The notes under the pieces: generated by a model
The model's input: the letters and a program-made list of their open reading frames with translations, nothing else
What the model was told of the DNA's origin: nothing
Database searches by the model: none
Shown: positions 42,527 to 52,596 of the stretch, piece by piece
Layout of the letters: every line of letters begins with the position of its first letter
How positions within the stretch are numbered: the first letter of the stretch is position 1
Made by a program: the position numbers and the translations under genes
From: Deinococcales bacterium
GTDB lineage: Bacteria; Deinococcota; Deinococci; Deinococcales; JAAFIG01
Length of the DNA: 64,000 nucleotides
Direction: 5' to 3'
Assembly (NCBI GenBank): GCA_025352125.1
Contig: JANXTZ010000011.1
Coordinates: forward strand, 1-64,000

Positions 42527-44812
42527 ATGGATGCAATCAAACCCGGTCGCCCACGTGCCGAAAAGTCTGCGCTGATCGACACTGATACCCGAGCGACGAT
42601 TGAGCTTAAAGCGCCAAGAGGCGAATTTAATTTTGCCAATTTGCGAGTGCCAATAAAATTGGCATTGATCGTGCTGCTTCTGGCATTGCCATTGTTGTTC
42701 TTTGTGGTGCAAACCCTGCAACGCCAAAACGAATCGACCAGCGTTTTGACCCAGGAATCCAAAGGCGTGGTGGTGCTTGGGGATTTGTCCAACATGTTCG
42801 CGTTGTTGGTCACGCACCGTGCCGAGTCCGGTTTGTTGGCTGCCGAGGGCAAGGACATGTCTGCCATGAAACCAAAGTCTGATCAAATCGCGCTCGAGAT
42901 TGATCGGTTGATTGACCAGAACACCCAAACCCAAAATGAGTTTGGTCTGGCAGAATCTTTAACTGAATTGAAAACCGCCTGGGTTGCCGTTGCGGGCGAA
43001 ATCCCCACCATGAAAACAACGCGAACCTTCGAGGTGCAAACAGATTTTATTGAGACGCGTTTCATGCCGATTTTTGGTCGCTTGGCTCGAAATTCGGGTT
43101 TGACGCTCGAGAATCAACTGGATTCCTTGTCGATTCAAGACCTGCTGGTGAATCAAATTCCGACAACGATTGAAGCGTTCAGCACCTTGCGGACTTTCGG
43201 CTCCAATTTGTTGCAGGCGCGTGGTGGCACACCCAATCAACGGACCACTTTGGCGGGTTATTTTGACCGTTCAAAACAAGGTTTTGCCAATGTTTCTCGT
43301 TTGATTGAAGACATTGCCCTGGCAAATCCATCGTTGCGTCCTGAGTTGGAGGCGCTTTTGCAACCGCTCGTTTTGGGTTCCACTTCGGGTTTGCGTGCGG
43401 CTCAGTTCGATTTGATTGAAAGTTTGAGTTTTGCCAGAGCGCCCAAGGAATACTATGCTTCGTTTGCCAAGACCATTGTCGCTTACGAAAACATGTCAAA
43501 TTTTGGGATTCAGACCCTGCAAAAAAACATCTTGCAACGCACGCTCAACTTGCAGCGCTCTGGTTTGGCGAACTTGTTGTTGTTGATCGGTCTTTTCTTG
43601 CTGGCGCTGCTTTTTACGGGCATTGTGATCAATTCAATCACCACGCCGTTAAACGACATGGGTGCGGTGGTGCAAAAGTTTGGTGCTGGCGATCTGTCAC
43701 AGCTCATTCCGGTGCGCTCTCGAGACGAGTTGGGTACGCTGGCGGGGTCGTTCAACAACTCGATCTTGCAACTTCGGGAGTTCTTGGGTCGTCAAGATGA
43801 GGAACGCCAGCGCAGTATGCAGTTGCAATCCAACATCGGCGAGTTTTTGAACGTGGCTATGGACATCTCCGGCGGCGATCTGACCAAAAAAGGTCGGGTC
43901 ACCGAGGACGTTCTGGGCAACGTGGTTGACGCGATCAACCTGATGACCGAAGAGATTGGGTATCTCTTGAAAGACGTGCAAGACGCGACCACCAAGGTCA
44001 ATCAGGGCGCGAACAGCGTGACCCAGGTGTCCATGGGCATTGTGATCGGTGCGCAGAACCAAACCGAAATTGCGCGTCAAGCCCAAACACAAACCGCCCA
44101 GGTCACCACCTCGATGGTTCAAATGTCCGACGACGCGCAAAAGGCATCAGTTTCGGCAACCAAGGCGCTCGAGGCTTCACAGGCGGGTCAACAGGCGGTG
44201 TTGCAAACCCTGGAGGGGATGCAGGGCATTCGCCGTGAGGTGCAAAATATTTCCAAGGGCATCAAATCGCTCTCCGACCGTTCGCTCGAGATTTCAGAGA
44301 TTGTCGATACGATCTCGCAGATCACCAGGCAAACCAATTTGATCGCTTTGAACGCCGCCATCGAGGCATCGGGTGCGGGCGATGCCGGTGCACGGTTTGC
44401 GATTGTTGCCGATGAGGTTCGCAACCTTGCAGAGAACGCCGCCAGAGCCACATTGTCAATCACAGGTTTGATCAAAACCATTCAGCTCGAGGTTCAGGCG
44501 GCGGTGGTTGGTGTCGAGAACGGAACCCGAGAGGTGGAGGAGGGGTACCGCATTGCGACCGGTGCGGGTGAGCGTCTGCAAGAAATTTCGGTGCTGACCG
44601 CTCAATCGGCGGCGTTCGCCGAAAACATTGCCGCCAGCAGCCGTATTCAGGTGGGTCAGATCAACAACGTGGCACAAGCCGTGCAAGACATTGCGGGGAC
44701 GGCAAGTCAAACCGCCAACGATTCACAGCAGGGGCAGGTTTCGGCGCAGGGTTTGGTGAAGCTTTCAGAGCAATTGACGCAATCTTTGCAACGTTTCCAA
44801 TTGCCCAATTGA
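42527..44812 (+). CDS. Methyl-accepting chemotaxis protein 1 (PilJ-like)
   Basis: 761 aa. Transmembrane segments at about residues 43-62 ([18 protein letters not shown]) and 345-370, with a 280-residue periplasmic domain between. HAMP follows TM2, then [16 protein letters not shown], a motif shared by all three receptors here, then the signalling coiled coil. The hairpin tip reads [28 protein letters not shown]. It has the canonical ALNA but not the EAARAG arginine of enteric receptors. The ligand is unknown. A GGAG lies upstream of the ATG. Confidence 0.9.
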   Translation: MDAIKPGRPRAEKSALIDTDTRATIELKAPRGEFNFANLRVPIKLALIVLLLALPLLFFVVQTLQRQNESTSVLTQESKGVVVLGDLSNMFALLVTHRAESGLLAAEGKDMSAMKPKSDQIALEIDRLIDQNTQTQNEFGLAESLTELKTAWVAVAGEIPTMKTTRTFEVQTDFIETRFMPIFGRLARNSGLTLENQLDSLSIQDLLVNQIPTTIEAFSTLRTFGSNLLQARGGTPNQRTTLAGYFDRSKQGFANVSRLIEDIALANPSLRPELEALLQPLVLGSTSGLRAAQFDLIESLSFARAPKEYYASFAKTIVAYENMSNFGIQTLQKNILQRTLNLQRSGLANLLLLIGLFLLALLFTGIVINSITTPLNDMGAVVQKFGAGDLSQLIPVRSRDELGTLAGSFNNSILQLREFLGRQDEERQRSMQLQSNIGEFLNVAMDISGGDLTKKGRVTEDVLGNVVDAINLMTEEIGYLLKDVQDATTKVNQGANSVTQVSMGIVIGAQNQTEIARQAQTQTAQVTTSMVQMSDDAQKASVSATKALEASQAGQQAVLQTLEGMQGIRREVQNISKGIKSLSDRSLEISEIVDTISQITRQTNLIALNAAIEASGAGDAGARFAIVADEVRNLAENAARATLSITGLIKTIQLEVQAAVVGVENGTREVEEGYRIATGAGERLQEISVLTAQSAAFAENIAASSRIQVGQINNVAQAVQDIAGTASQTANDSQQGQVSAQGLVKLSEQLTQSLQRFQLPN

Positions 44813-44842
44813 GCCTAAGTTTTGGTTTCTCGAGGAGATAAC

Positions 44843-46780
44843 ATGCAGCAAACCCCCAAATTGTATGAAAATAGGGCGCGTCAATCGGTGGCACAGTCCG
44901 TTGGTGCTCGAGTTGGTTTTTTGGACAACCTGCCGTTCTTGTACAAGATTGCCGTGATTGTTCTGGTCTTGTTTGTTGGAACCGTCGTGATTGCGCTTGT
45001 GAACTCGAGTGGTCTGAAAACCATGCGTTACCACATTGACAATATTTACAATTTCATGCTTATTCCCATTGTCAGCCTCACCGATGCCCGTAAGAATGTT
45101 TTGATCACCGAGCAAAATCTGGAAACGTTGGAAAGCTCTATTGATTCTCAAGCCGTAAAGTCAAAAATTATTGCTGACATCAACATCGATCAAAAAATTA
45201 TTCAAGATACCCTCGACAGGTACAACAAAGAGTGGGTCACAACAACCAGTTCTCAATTTACGGCAACGCTGGCTTCGGCTGGGGCGCTTGACAAGCAAAA
45301 AACCGAGGTTGCAACCCTCGAGACGCTGAACAAAGATTACAGTGAGATATTGATCAAATTGTCTAAATATCTTGATTCGGTGAATGCCAATGTTTCAAAC
45401 CGAAACCTTAAATCTGAATTGATCAATCAATTCAACCGCATGAGCGACCAATTTTCAGCTTTGATTGATGTTAACAAAGCTTTTGCCAGTATTTCAAATG
45501 ACGATGCAATTCGTTCTTTCAATTCAACAAATTTGATCAACTTGTTGCTGACCGGACTGACCTTGATGCTCGGTCTGATGCTGGCACTGACGGTGGCGAC
45601 ATCGACCAGGTTGCGTCTGGCAAAGCTCGAGAATGCCGCCAACACGTTGCGCAACGGCAATTTCGGTGTGCGGGTCAATGTCGTTGGTCAGGATGAAATC
45701 GGCACGGTCGCCACTGCGTTCAACACGTCCTTGGGTCAATTGCAAGAATTGCAGGTGGCGCGTGAACTCGAGCTTCAAAAGGGCGTGAAACTTCAAGAAA
45801 ACGTGTCTGACTTCTTGCAGGTGGCAATGGATATTTCCGGCGGCGATTTGACCAAAAAAGGTCGGGTCACCGAAGATGCGCTTGGCAACGTGGTTGACGC
45901 GATCAATTTGATGACCGAAGAGATTGGCTATCTCTTGAAAGACGTGCAAAATGTCAGTTCCGAGGTCAACCTTGGCGCGAGCAACTTGTCTCAAGTCTCG
46001 ACCAGCATTGCCTTTGAGGCGCAAGAACAATCCAAAATCTCGACCTCGGCGCAGGCACAAACCCTGGAAGTGACCACCAACATGCGTCAAATGTCTGAAG
46101 CGGCAGAGGTCGCCGCGCAGACGGCGCAAGAGGCATTGCAGGCGGGTCAGGCGGGGCAAAAAGCCGTGGCGGACACCTTGATTGGTATTCAAAACATCAG
46201 GCGCGAGGTGCAAAACATTTCACGCGGTATGAAATCGCTCTCAAACCGTTCGCTCGAGATTTCGGAAATTGTCGAAACCATTTCGGGCATTGCCGCCCAA
46301 ACCAACCTTCTGGCACTGAACGCCACCGTCGAAGCCTCGAGTGCGGGTGAGGCTGGAGCGCGATTTGCGACGGTCGCCGATGAGGTTCGTAAACTCTCCG
46401 AGGAAGCCGAACGTGCCACCAGCCGTGTGACCAGTCTGGTGCGTGCCATTCAAACCGAAACCCAGGCGGCGGTGGTCGGCGTGGACGTTGGCGCTCGAGA
46501 GGTGGAGTTGGGTTATGAAATCGCTACCGGCGCAGGTGTACGCCTTCAAGAAATCTCGTTGTTGACCGCCCAGAGCGCCAACTTTGCCCAGACCATCGCC
46601 AGCAGCACCCGCAATCAACTCGACCAGATCAACAACGTGGCGAGGGCGGTGCAATCGATGGCGGGCACGGCAAATCAAACAGAACAAGAATCCAAGCAGG
46701 GGCAAGATTCCGCGCAAGCCCTCGTGCAACTCTCCGAACGCCTCTCGCAGTCACTCTCGCGCTTCCAGTTGCCCTCGTAA
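44843..46780 (+). CDS. Methyl-accepting chemotaxis protein 2
   Basis: 645 aa from the ATG at 44843, with GAGGAG upstream; the track start is seven codons earlier. Two transmembrane segments flank a sensor region of about 175 residues, shorter than in receptor 1. HAMP and signalling regions closely match receptor 1. Tip: EIVETISGIAAQTNLLALNATVEASSAG. A second copy of the repeated [19 protein letters not shown] motif is present. It probably arose by tandem duplication. It feeds the same CheA. Confidence 0.9.
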   Translation: MQQTPKLYENRARQSVAQSVGARVGFLDNLPFLYKIAVIVLVLFVGTVVIALVNSSGLKTMRYHIDNIYNFMLIPIVSLTDARKNVLITEQNLETLESSIDSQAVKSKIIADINIDQKIIQDTLDRYNKEWVTTTSSQFTATLASAGALDKQKTEVATLETLNKDYSEILIKLSKYLDSVNANVSNRNLKSELINQFNRMSDQFSALIDVNKAFASISNDDAIRSFNSTNLINLLLTGLTLMLGLMLALTVATSTRLRLAKLENAANTLRNGNFGVRVNVVGQDEIGTVATAFNTSLGQLQELQVARELELQKGVKLQENVSDFLQVAMDISGGDLTKKGRVTEDALGNVVDAINLMTEEIGYLLKDVQNVSSEVNLGASNLSQVSTSIAFEAQEQSKISTSAQAQTLEVTTNMRQMSEAAEVAAQTAQEALQAGQAGQKAVADTLIGIQNIRREVQNISRGMKSLSNRSLEISEIVETISGIAAQTNLLALNATVEASSAGEAGARFATVADEVRKLSEEAERATSRVTSLVRAIQTETQAAVVGVDVGAREVELGYEIATGAGVRLQEISLLTAQSANFAQTIASSTRNQLDQINNVARAVQSMAGTANQTEQESKQGQDSAQALVQLSERLSQSLSRFQLPS

Positions 46781-46812
46781 ATTCATTCTCGTCTGGTAAA
46801 AGGAGTAATTTT

Positions 46813-47568
46813 ATGACCCACCTGCACAACAATTACGATCCAATTCTCGTTTTGTTCTCGTTTTTGGTTGCCATCGTCGCCTCGAGTTCGGCGCTGACCT
46901 GTCTCAACCGCATGAGAACCGATCCAAGCCACCGCATCCAGTGGCAACTGGCTGGGGCATTGTCGTTCGGTTTCGGCGTTTGGACCATGCACTTTGTCGG
47001 CATGGCAGCCTTGAGGTTGCCGGTTTTGGTCGCCTACAACCTGCCGATTACGGCATTGTCCATCGTGTTTATTTTTATTGCCGCTTGGCTGGCGTTTGGT
47101 ATTGTCGGCGTTCAACAAACCAGCCTTGCTCGTATTGTCTTTGGCGGCACGTTGCTCGGCGCTGGTGTAGGCGCGATGCACTATACCGGAATGTTTTCCC
47201 TGCGCTCGGGCGCAGAAATGATTTTGAACCTGCCAATGGTCGGCGTGTCCGCGTTGGTCGCCGTCCTGTTGTCGTCGGTAGGTTTGTGGTTACTGAACAA
47301 CAACCTCTGGGCAAATTTGCCGTTTCGCAACGTTTTGGTCACGGTGGTGGTCGGTTTGGCGGTTCCTTTGATGCACTATACAGGTATGCTGGCAAGTCAA
47401 TTTGATGTTTCAGAACAGGCAAAAAACTCTCTCGCAACAGTAACAGATGGTGTGCTTTCGCTCGATTTGTTCTTGCTGTTCGCGCTTGTCACGGTGGTGG
47501 TGCCGCTCTTGGCAAATGCCGTGATCCCAAATGCGAGTGAAGATTTCCAGCCTCAACAGATCGCCTAA
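46813..47568 (+). CDS. MHYT-domain integral membrane protein, no output domain
   Basis: 251 aa with about seven membrane helices and no cytosolic signalling domain. The MHYT motifs are clear: MHFVGMAAL (about residue 60), MHYTGMFSL (about 122) and MHYTGMLAS (about 193). In the family the Met and His residues are thought to bind copper and sense O2, CO or NO. Usually this module is joined to GGDEF, EAL or kinase domains; here it is free-standing and sits between receptor genes. It has its own ribosome binding site (AGGAG). Confidence 0.9.
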   Translation: MTHLHNNYDPILVLFSFLVAIVASSSALTCLNRMRTDPSHRIQWQLAGALSFGFGVWTMHFVGMAALRLPVLVAYNLPITALSIVFIFIAAWLAFGIVGVQQTSLARIVFGGTLLGAGVGAMHYTGMFSLRSGAEMILNLPMVGVSALVAVLLSSVGLWLLNNNLWANLPFRNVLVTVVVGLAVPLMHYTGMLASQFDVSEQAKNSLATVTDGVLSLDLFLLFALVTVVVPLLANAVIPNASEDFQPQQIA

Positions 47569-47625
47569 GCTCGAGTTTGTTTTGGTGCCCGCAATCTCAC
47601 TGCAAGAATCTCGTTGAAGTTGCAC

Positions 47626-47655
47626 ACTACATTTTAAAACACTACGTTTTAAAAC
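47626..47655. repeat. 15-bp tandem repeat before the third receptor
   Basis: CACTAC(A/G)TTTTAAAA twice in a row, followed by a weaker third copy. In the 130-bp spacer between the MHYT gene and receptor 3, suggesting a separate promoter or operator there. Confidence 0.6.
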
Positions 47656-47698
47656 GGTGCGTTTCAAATTGGAGAGGCAGCAAAAAAGAGGTTTTTGT

Positions 47699-49648
47699 AT
47701 GCAGCGTATAAAAAGCGGTAAAGATGCGTCAGAAAAACAAAGGGTGTCGGCAAGTTTAGCCCAGACCTCGACGTTGGGTCCGAGACAAACCGCCAATTGG
47801 CTGGACAACTTGCGGTTGCAACCCAAGCTTGGGTTGATTGTGGCGGCTCTGGGGTTGGGATTTTTGATCACCGCCATCTCGGTTTTTATCGGTTTTAACA
47901 ATCTCAAGAACCAGTTGACCAATGTTTCTGAAGTCACGTTACCGAGCATTGACCAATTAAACCAGGCAAACACCGCTTTTGCCGATACCCAACGCGCTTT
48001 GTTGGTGCTAGAGAATGCCACGCTCGAGACGGCACAAAAAAACACGTACATTGAACAGATCAACAACAATGACATTCTGATCAAAGATGTGATCAAACAG
48101 TACCAAGACGTCTGGCAGATCAGCAGACGACCAAACATCATGTCTCGTGTTGGTGAGGACACCGTGCAAACCGAGCAATCTGCCTTGGGGTCTTTGTCGG
48201 CTGTCTATGACAATGCCAATCTTGACATCAAAGCGTTCCTCGAGACGGTCAAGAAGGGCAAACCCATTTCTCAACTGGCGGACGGTGCCATCAGGCGCTC
48301 TGGCGAATCTCGCGCCGGTTTGCAAGCCCTGCTGGGCACCGCTTCGGAGGTCGCAGGAATTTCGACCGAGGTTTCGCAATCGATTTTTCAAAACACCCTG
48401 CTTCAAATTGGTTTGAGCCTGCTGGTCAGTGTGGTGCTGGGTTTGGTCTTGGCATTTGTTATTTCCCGTTCGATCACCTCGCGTCTGAGCAGTCTCGAGA
48501 CCCAGGCGCAGTCCCTGCGTGAGGGTAACTTTACTGCGGTGGCTGATTTGCCAGGGCGCGACGAGATCAGTGTTGTCTCAAAGGCTCTGGGAACTTCGGT
48601 CACCCAACTTCGTGAGTTCATCGGTCGCCAGGAAGACGAGCGTCAACGCGGTCTGGCACTCCAGCAAAACGTTTCAGAATTTTTGGATGTTGCCATGAAC
48701 ATTGCGGGCGGCGACTTGACCCAGCGTGGCAAAGTCTCCGAGGACGCTCTGGGTAACGTGGTCGATGCAATCAATTTGATGACCGACGAATTCGGTTATC
48801 TCCTCAAAGACGTGCAACGCGCCGCCGTTCAGGTGGGTTCGTCGGCAACCTCAATGACAAAGACCTCTTCGGGCATTGTCAGCAACGCCCAAACCCAGTC
48901 GGATACCGCAGAAACAACCAACACCCAGGTGCTCGAGGTCACGAATGCGATTCGCGGTCTGGCGACCCGTGCGCAGGAAACCGCGCTGGTCGCGCAGCAA
49001 ACCCTGCTGGCTTCGCAGTCAGGTCAGGCAGCGGTGAGCGCCACGCAGACTGAGCTTGGCAACATTCGAGATCAGGTGCGCAGTTTGACCACCGGTATGA
49101 GCACATTGGCGCTGCGATCATCTGAGATCAGCGAGATTGTGCGTACCATTTCACGCATCTCGAGTCAAACGAATTTGCTGGCGCTCGGCGCTTCGCTCGA
49201 GGCGGCAGGGGCGGGCACGGCGGGTTTGCGCTTTGCGGCGGTGGCGGACAGCGTTCGTAAACTTGCGGATGACTCGGCGCGTTCGGCGCAGGCGGTGGCA
49301 AACATCGTCAAAGCCGTGCAATCTGATATTCAGAACATGGTGGAACGCGTGCAGGGCAGTGCGGGTCAGGTGGAACAGGGTTACAGCGTTGCCGCTCAGG
49401 CGGGTGTGCAGTTGACCCAAATTGCGAAACTGGCAACAAGGTCGGCGACAGAGGCTTCAAGTATCTCGAGTGAAGCCCAAAACCACGCCAGAAGCGTCGA
49501 AAAAGTACGTGAAGCTGTCGCCAGCATCAGTTCCAGCGCCATGCAAACCCAGAGCGCCAGCCTGGAAGGTCAGAACACCGCAGAAACCCTGCGTGCTCTG
49601 GCAGAGCAATTGAACAAGAGCCTCTCGAGATTCCAATTGCCGGCATGA
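47699..49648 (+). CDS. Methyl-accepting chemotaxis protein 3 (divergent tip)
   Basis: 649 aa using the ATG at 47699, with AGAGG upstream; a GTG at 47657 is an alternative start. Transmembrane segments at about residues 43-65 and 234-256, then HAMP. The motif GGDLTQRGKVSEDALGNVV is conserved. The hairpin tip differs from the other two: LLALGASLEAAGAGTAG and VADSVRKLA, replacing the usual Asn of ALNA and Glu of ADEVR. These positions normally contact CheA/CheW or stabilise the receptor trimer, so this receptor may be biased or partly uncoupled. Confidence 0.88.
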   Translation: MQRIKSGKDASEKQRVSASLAQTSTLGPRQTANWLDNLRLQPKLGLIVAALGLGFLITAISVFIGFNNLKNQLTNVSEVTLPSIDQLNQANTAFADTQRALLVLENATLETAQKNTYIEQINNNDILIKDVIKQYQDVWQISRRPNIMSRVGEDTVQTEQSALGSLSAVYDNANLDIKAFLETVKKGKPISQLADGAIRRSGESRAGLQALLGTASEVAGISTEVSQSIFQNTLLQIGLSLLVSVVLGLVLAFVISRSITSRLSSLETQAQSLREGNFTAVADLPGRDEISVVSKALGTSVTQLREFIGRQEDERQRGLALQQNVSEFLDVAMNIAGGDLTQRGKVSEDALGNVVDAINLMTDEFGYLLKDVQRAAVQVGSSATSMTKTSSGIVSNAQTQSDTAETTNTQVLEVTNAIRGLATRAQETALVAQQTLLASQSGQAAVSATQTELGNIRDQVRSLTTGMSTLALRSSEISEIVRTISRISSQTNLLALGASLEAAGAGTAGLRFAAVADSVRKLADDSARSAQAVANIVKAVQSDIQNMVERVQGSAGQVEQGYSVAAQAGVQLTQIAKLATRSATEASSISSEAQNHARSVEKVREAVASISSSAMQTQSASLEGQNTAETLRALAEQLNKSLSRFQLPA

Positions 49649-49661
49649 GGAAAGTCTCAAC

Positions 49662-52586
49662 ATGATGACCACACCCACAACAGAAATGCTCGAGATGTTC
49701 CTGACCGAAGCCTGGGACACGGTTTCGGTCTTGGAACGCACCAACGAATTGCTGCCCGATCCCGTGCAGTCTCGCAAGTTGGTGGTTGCCGCGCACCGCC
49801 TGAAGGGTTCGGCGGGCATGTACCAATTTCCCGAAATCGCAAACTTGGCGGGTTTGCTCGAGCGTGTTTTTGAAAGTGCAAGTGAGTTTACAAGCTCCCA
49901 ACAAGATTTGTGCAATCAATTTGCCCAGACCTGCGGCGCGATTTTTGCCGAGTCCCTGGAACGAATCTCCCAGCGCGGCGACGAGGGCGAGGTCGGGCTG
50001 GAACTGGCGCGTCTGGGCGGACCAGAATTACTGGCGCGACTCTTGAAGGCGGGCACCAGCAATTTCACCCGCAAGTCGCCCGAAGAGCTGGCAAACGCTC
50101 GAGACTTGGCACTCGTTCCCGATTTCACCCGTGCGCAACGAATGCCAGTTCGCAAATCCATGCCCCAAGAATTGCGCGAGTATTTTGCCCAAAATCCGGA
50201 GGTCTGGGAGTATTTTGCGCCCGAGGTGCTCGAGCATCTTGAAAGCGTGCCAGCCGCAATTGAGCGTTTTGACCCGCTCAACCCGAGCGACACGGTCAAC
50301 ACCGTGTTTCGCGCCATGCACACCATCAAAGGCGCGGCGTACAGCGTGGGCTGCCAGCCCGTTGGCAAGTTGGCGCACCGCCTGGAGGACATTCTGGTCA
50401 AAGTCCGCGACGGTGATACCGCCTGGTCAGACCCGATTGCCCAAGCCATCGTGCAAGGCTCGGACACGTTAAGCATGATGCTGCACACCGCCGAGGGGCG
50501 TGACACCAAACTCGAGCAATCGATGCGCGACACCCAGGGGCAGCTCGATGAGTTGCTGGGCGTGGAATCTATTATTGATGCCACCAACGATGATTTTATC
50601 GAATCGAACTTGCCGCCGATGTTGCCGGTCGCTGCTGAACCAGTCAAAGAACCCACCGCTCCAATCGCCACGATTCGGGTCGGCATCAACCGTTTGGAAT
50701 CGGTCATGAACATTTCTGGTGAGGTCCTGCTGACCCGTGCGCGACTTGACCGCATGAGCAGCGAATTTGTCGAGCTGTCGTCACAACTTGAAAGCTCGAG
50801 GATGCGTCTGTTGCAAGCCGCCACCGAATTTTCATTGCGTTACGGCGATTCGAGGTTGCAGACCACCGACCCCAATGCGATGGGTGTCTCTTCACAAGCT
50901 CCAAACCCCGAATCGGTCAAGTCCGAACAATCAGGACTTGAAGGCGATGTCACGTCCGACATTCAAAGCGCCTTCTCCGAACTCGAGTTTGACCGTTACG
51001 ATGACCTGTCCCTGATGTCTCGAGGGATTTCGGAGTTGACGGCGGACTTGGGCGAGATTGGCGAGCAATTCCAGAAGCTTTCGCTCAACTTCAAGCGCGA
51101 AACCACCAGTTTTGAGCGCACCACCCGCAACTTGCGGCTCGAGGCTGGGCGTTTGCGCATGGTTTCAATGGGTCGGTTTTACCAGCGATTGCGCCGTCAG
51201 ATTCGGCAGACCGCAAACGAACTCGGCAAGTCGATCAACCTCGAGCTGTTCGGCGAAAATGTCGAGGTGGACAATCTGGTGCTCGACGGTCTGGCAGATT
51301 CACTGATTCACCTCATGAACAACGCCGCCGTTCACGGAATCGAATCGCGTGAGGGACGCCTTAAGCGTGGCAAGCCGATAGCGGGTTCGATTCGGGTTTC
51401 CGCGACACGTCGCGGCAATTATCTGGTGATCGACATTCAGGACGACGGCAATGGCATGGACGTTGGCGTGATCAAACAGACCGCCGTCGCCAGGGGCTTG
51501 CGCCGCGCCGAGGATGTCATCAAACTCTCCAACGAGGAGGCACTCGAGCTTATCTTTCTGCCAGGGCTGTCCACCGCCAGCACGGTTTCTGACCGTGCGG
51601 GTCGCGGTGTCGGCATGGACATCGTGTACTCGAGCGTCCGCAAGCTCAAAGGTGAAGTCTCGATTCAGACCGAGCCAGGTTTTGGCACGCGCATCAGCTT
51701 GCGGATTCCCGCCACCATGATTATCTCCGACGTTCTGATGCTCGAGACGGCGGGTGAGCGTTACGCCCTGCCTGGCGAGGCGGTTCGCGCCCTGCGCAGC
51801 GTTCTGGTCAGCGAGTTGCGATTTGAAGCCAGCAATCCCAAACAAGCCAAGTACGACTTTCAGGGTGAGCGCCTCGACCTCTTAGACCTCTGCGAATTGC
51901 TCGGCTTGCCAAAATCGGACCTGATCGAAAAACGCATTTCAATCGTGGTGCTCGAGACGAACGATGGACGCATTGCGCTCAAGGCCGACCGTTTTCTGGG
52001 TTTAGAGCAAGCCCTGGTTCGTGCGCTCGAGGAACCGTTCAGCGCCATCAAACACGTTTCTGGCGCGATGGTCGGCACGGACGGCGAGGCGGTGATTCTG
52101 CTCGACCCAACCGGTTTGGAACGACTCGAGCGCAGTACCTTGGTCAAAGACGTTACGCCGATTGACCGTTCCTTGCCGCATGTTTTGCTGGTCGATGATT
52201 CCCTCAGTGTGCGCCGCGTGGTCTCGCAGATCATTCGCCGCATGGGTTACGAGGTGACCACCGCCGCCGATGGTCAAGACGCGATCAACGTGCTCGCCAA
52301 TCAAGACTTCATGGCGGTCATCACCGACCTGGAAATGCCGCGCGTCAATGGTTTTGAATTGCTCTCCGAGTTGCGCCGCCGATCAAATTATGCGACAGTG
52401 CCAGTCGCCATGTTGACCACCCGCACCAGCGACAAACACCGCGACTTTGCCATGCGCCTGGGTGTCAGCGAATATTTCAACAAGCCGCTCGATGAAAATC
52501 AATTGCGGCGCTTTCTCGAGACTGCCCGTCAACACCATGAGAGCCTTAGCCCTCGAGCACCCGTCATCGCCGGAGCCAGCGCATGA
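49662..52586 (+). CDS. cheA: CheA hybrid histidine kinase with two HPt domains and a receiver (ChpA-like)
   Basis: 974 aa. HPt1 with the phosphorylated His in AAHRLKGSAGMY (about residue 45), HPt2 with His in AMHTIKGAAYS (about 220), linker, dimerisation region. The ATPase domain holds NNAAVHGIESREG (N box, about 552), DDGNGMD (about 594) and GRGVGMD (about 647). A CheW-like domain at about 690-810 is followed by a receiver domain, with VDDS at about 843 and acceptor Asp in ITDLEMP (about 889). HPt2 is close to canonical. The HPt-HPt-kinase-CheW-receiver order is that of ChpA/PilL-type kinases for type IV pili. It phosphorylates the receiver proteins of the operon. Confidence 0.92.
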   Translation: MMTTPTTEMLEMFLTEAWDTVSVLERTNELLPDPVQSRKLVVAAHRLKGSAGMYQFPEIANLAGLLERVFESASEFTSSQQDLCNQFAQTCGAIFAESLERISQRGDEGEVGLELARLGGPELLARLLKAGTSNFTRKSPEELANARDLALVPDFTRAQRMPVRKSMPQELREYFAQNPEVWEYFAPEVLEHLESVPAAIERFDPLNPSDTVNTVFRAMHTIKGAAYSVGCQPVGKLAHRLEDILVKVRDGDTAWSDPIAQAIVQGSDTLSMMLHTAEGRDTKLEQSMRDTQGQLDELLGVESIIDATNDDFIESNLPPMLPVAAEPVKEPTAPIATIRVGINRLESVMNISGEVLLTRARLDRMSSEFVELSSQLESSRMRLLQAATEFSLRYGDSRLQTTDPNAMGVSSQAPNPESVKSEQSGLEGDVTSDIQSAFSELEFDRYDDLSLMSRGISELTADLGEIGEQFQKLSLNFKRETTSFERTTRNLRLEAGRLRMVSMGRFYQRLRRQIRQTANELGKSINLELFGENVEVDNLVLDGLADSLIHLMNNAAVHGIESREGRLKRGKPIAGSIRVSATRRGNYLVIDIQDDGNGMDVGVIKQTAVARGLRRAEDVIKLSNEEALELIFLPGLSTASTVSDRAGRGVGMDIVYSSVRKLKGEVSIQTEPGFGTRISLRIPATMIISDVLMLETAGERYALPGEAVRALRSVLVSELRFEASNPKQAKYDFQGERLDLLDLCELLGLPKSDLIEKRISIVVLETNDGRIALKADRFLGLEQALVRALEEPFSAIKHVSGAMVGTDGEAVILLDPTGLERLERSTLVKDVTPIDRSLPHVLLVDDSLSVRRVVSQIIRRMGYEVTTAADGQDAINVLANQDFMAVITDLEMPRVNGFELLSELRRRSNYATVPVAMLTTRTSDKHRDFAMRLGVSEYFNKPLDENQLRRFLETARQHHESLSPRAPVIAGASA

Positions 52587-52596
52587 AAGCCACTGC

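Noticed and set aside
45524-46213. 229-aa minus-strand ORF and similar long shadows in the receptor genes
   Set aside because: Antisense to the chemoreceptors, repeated between paralogues only because the receptors are repeated.
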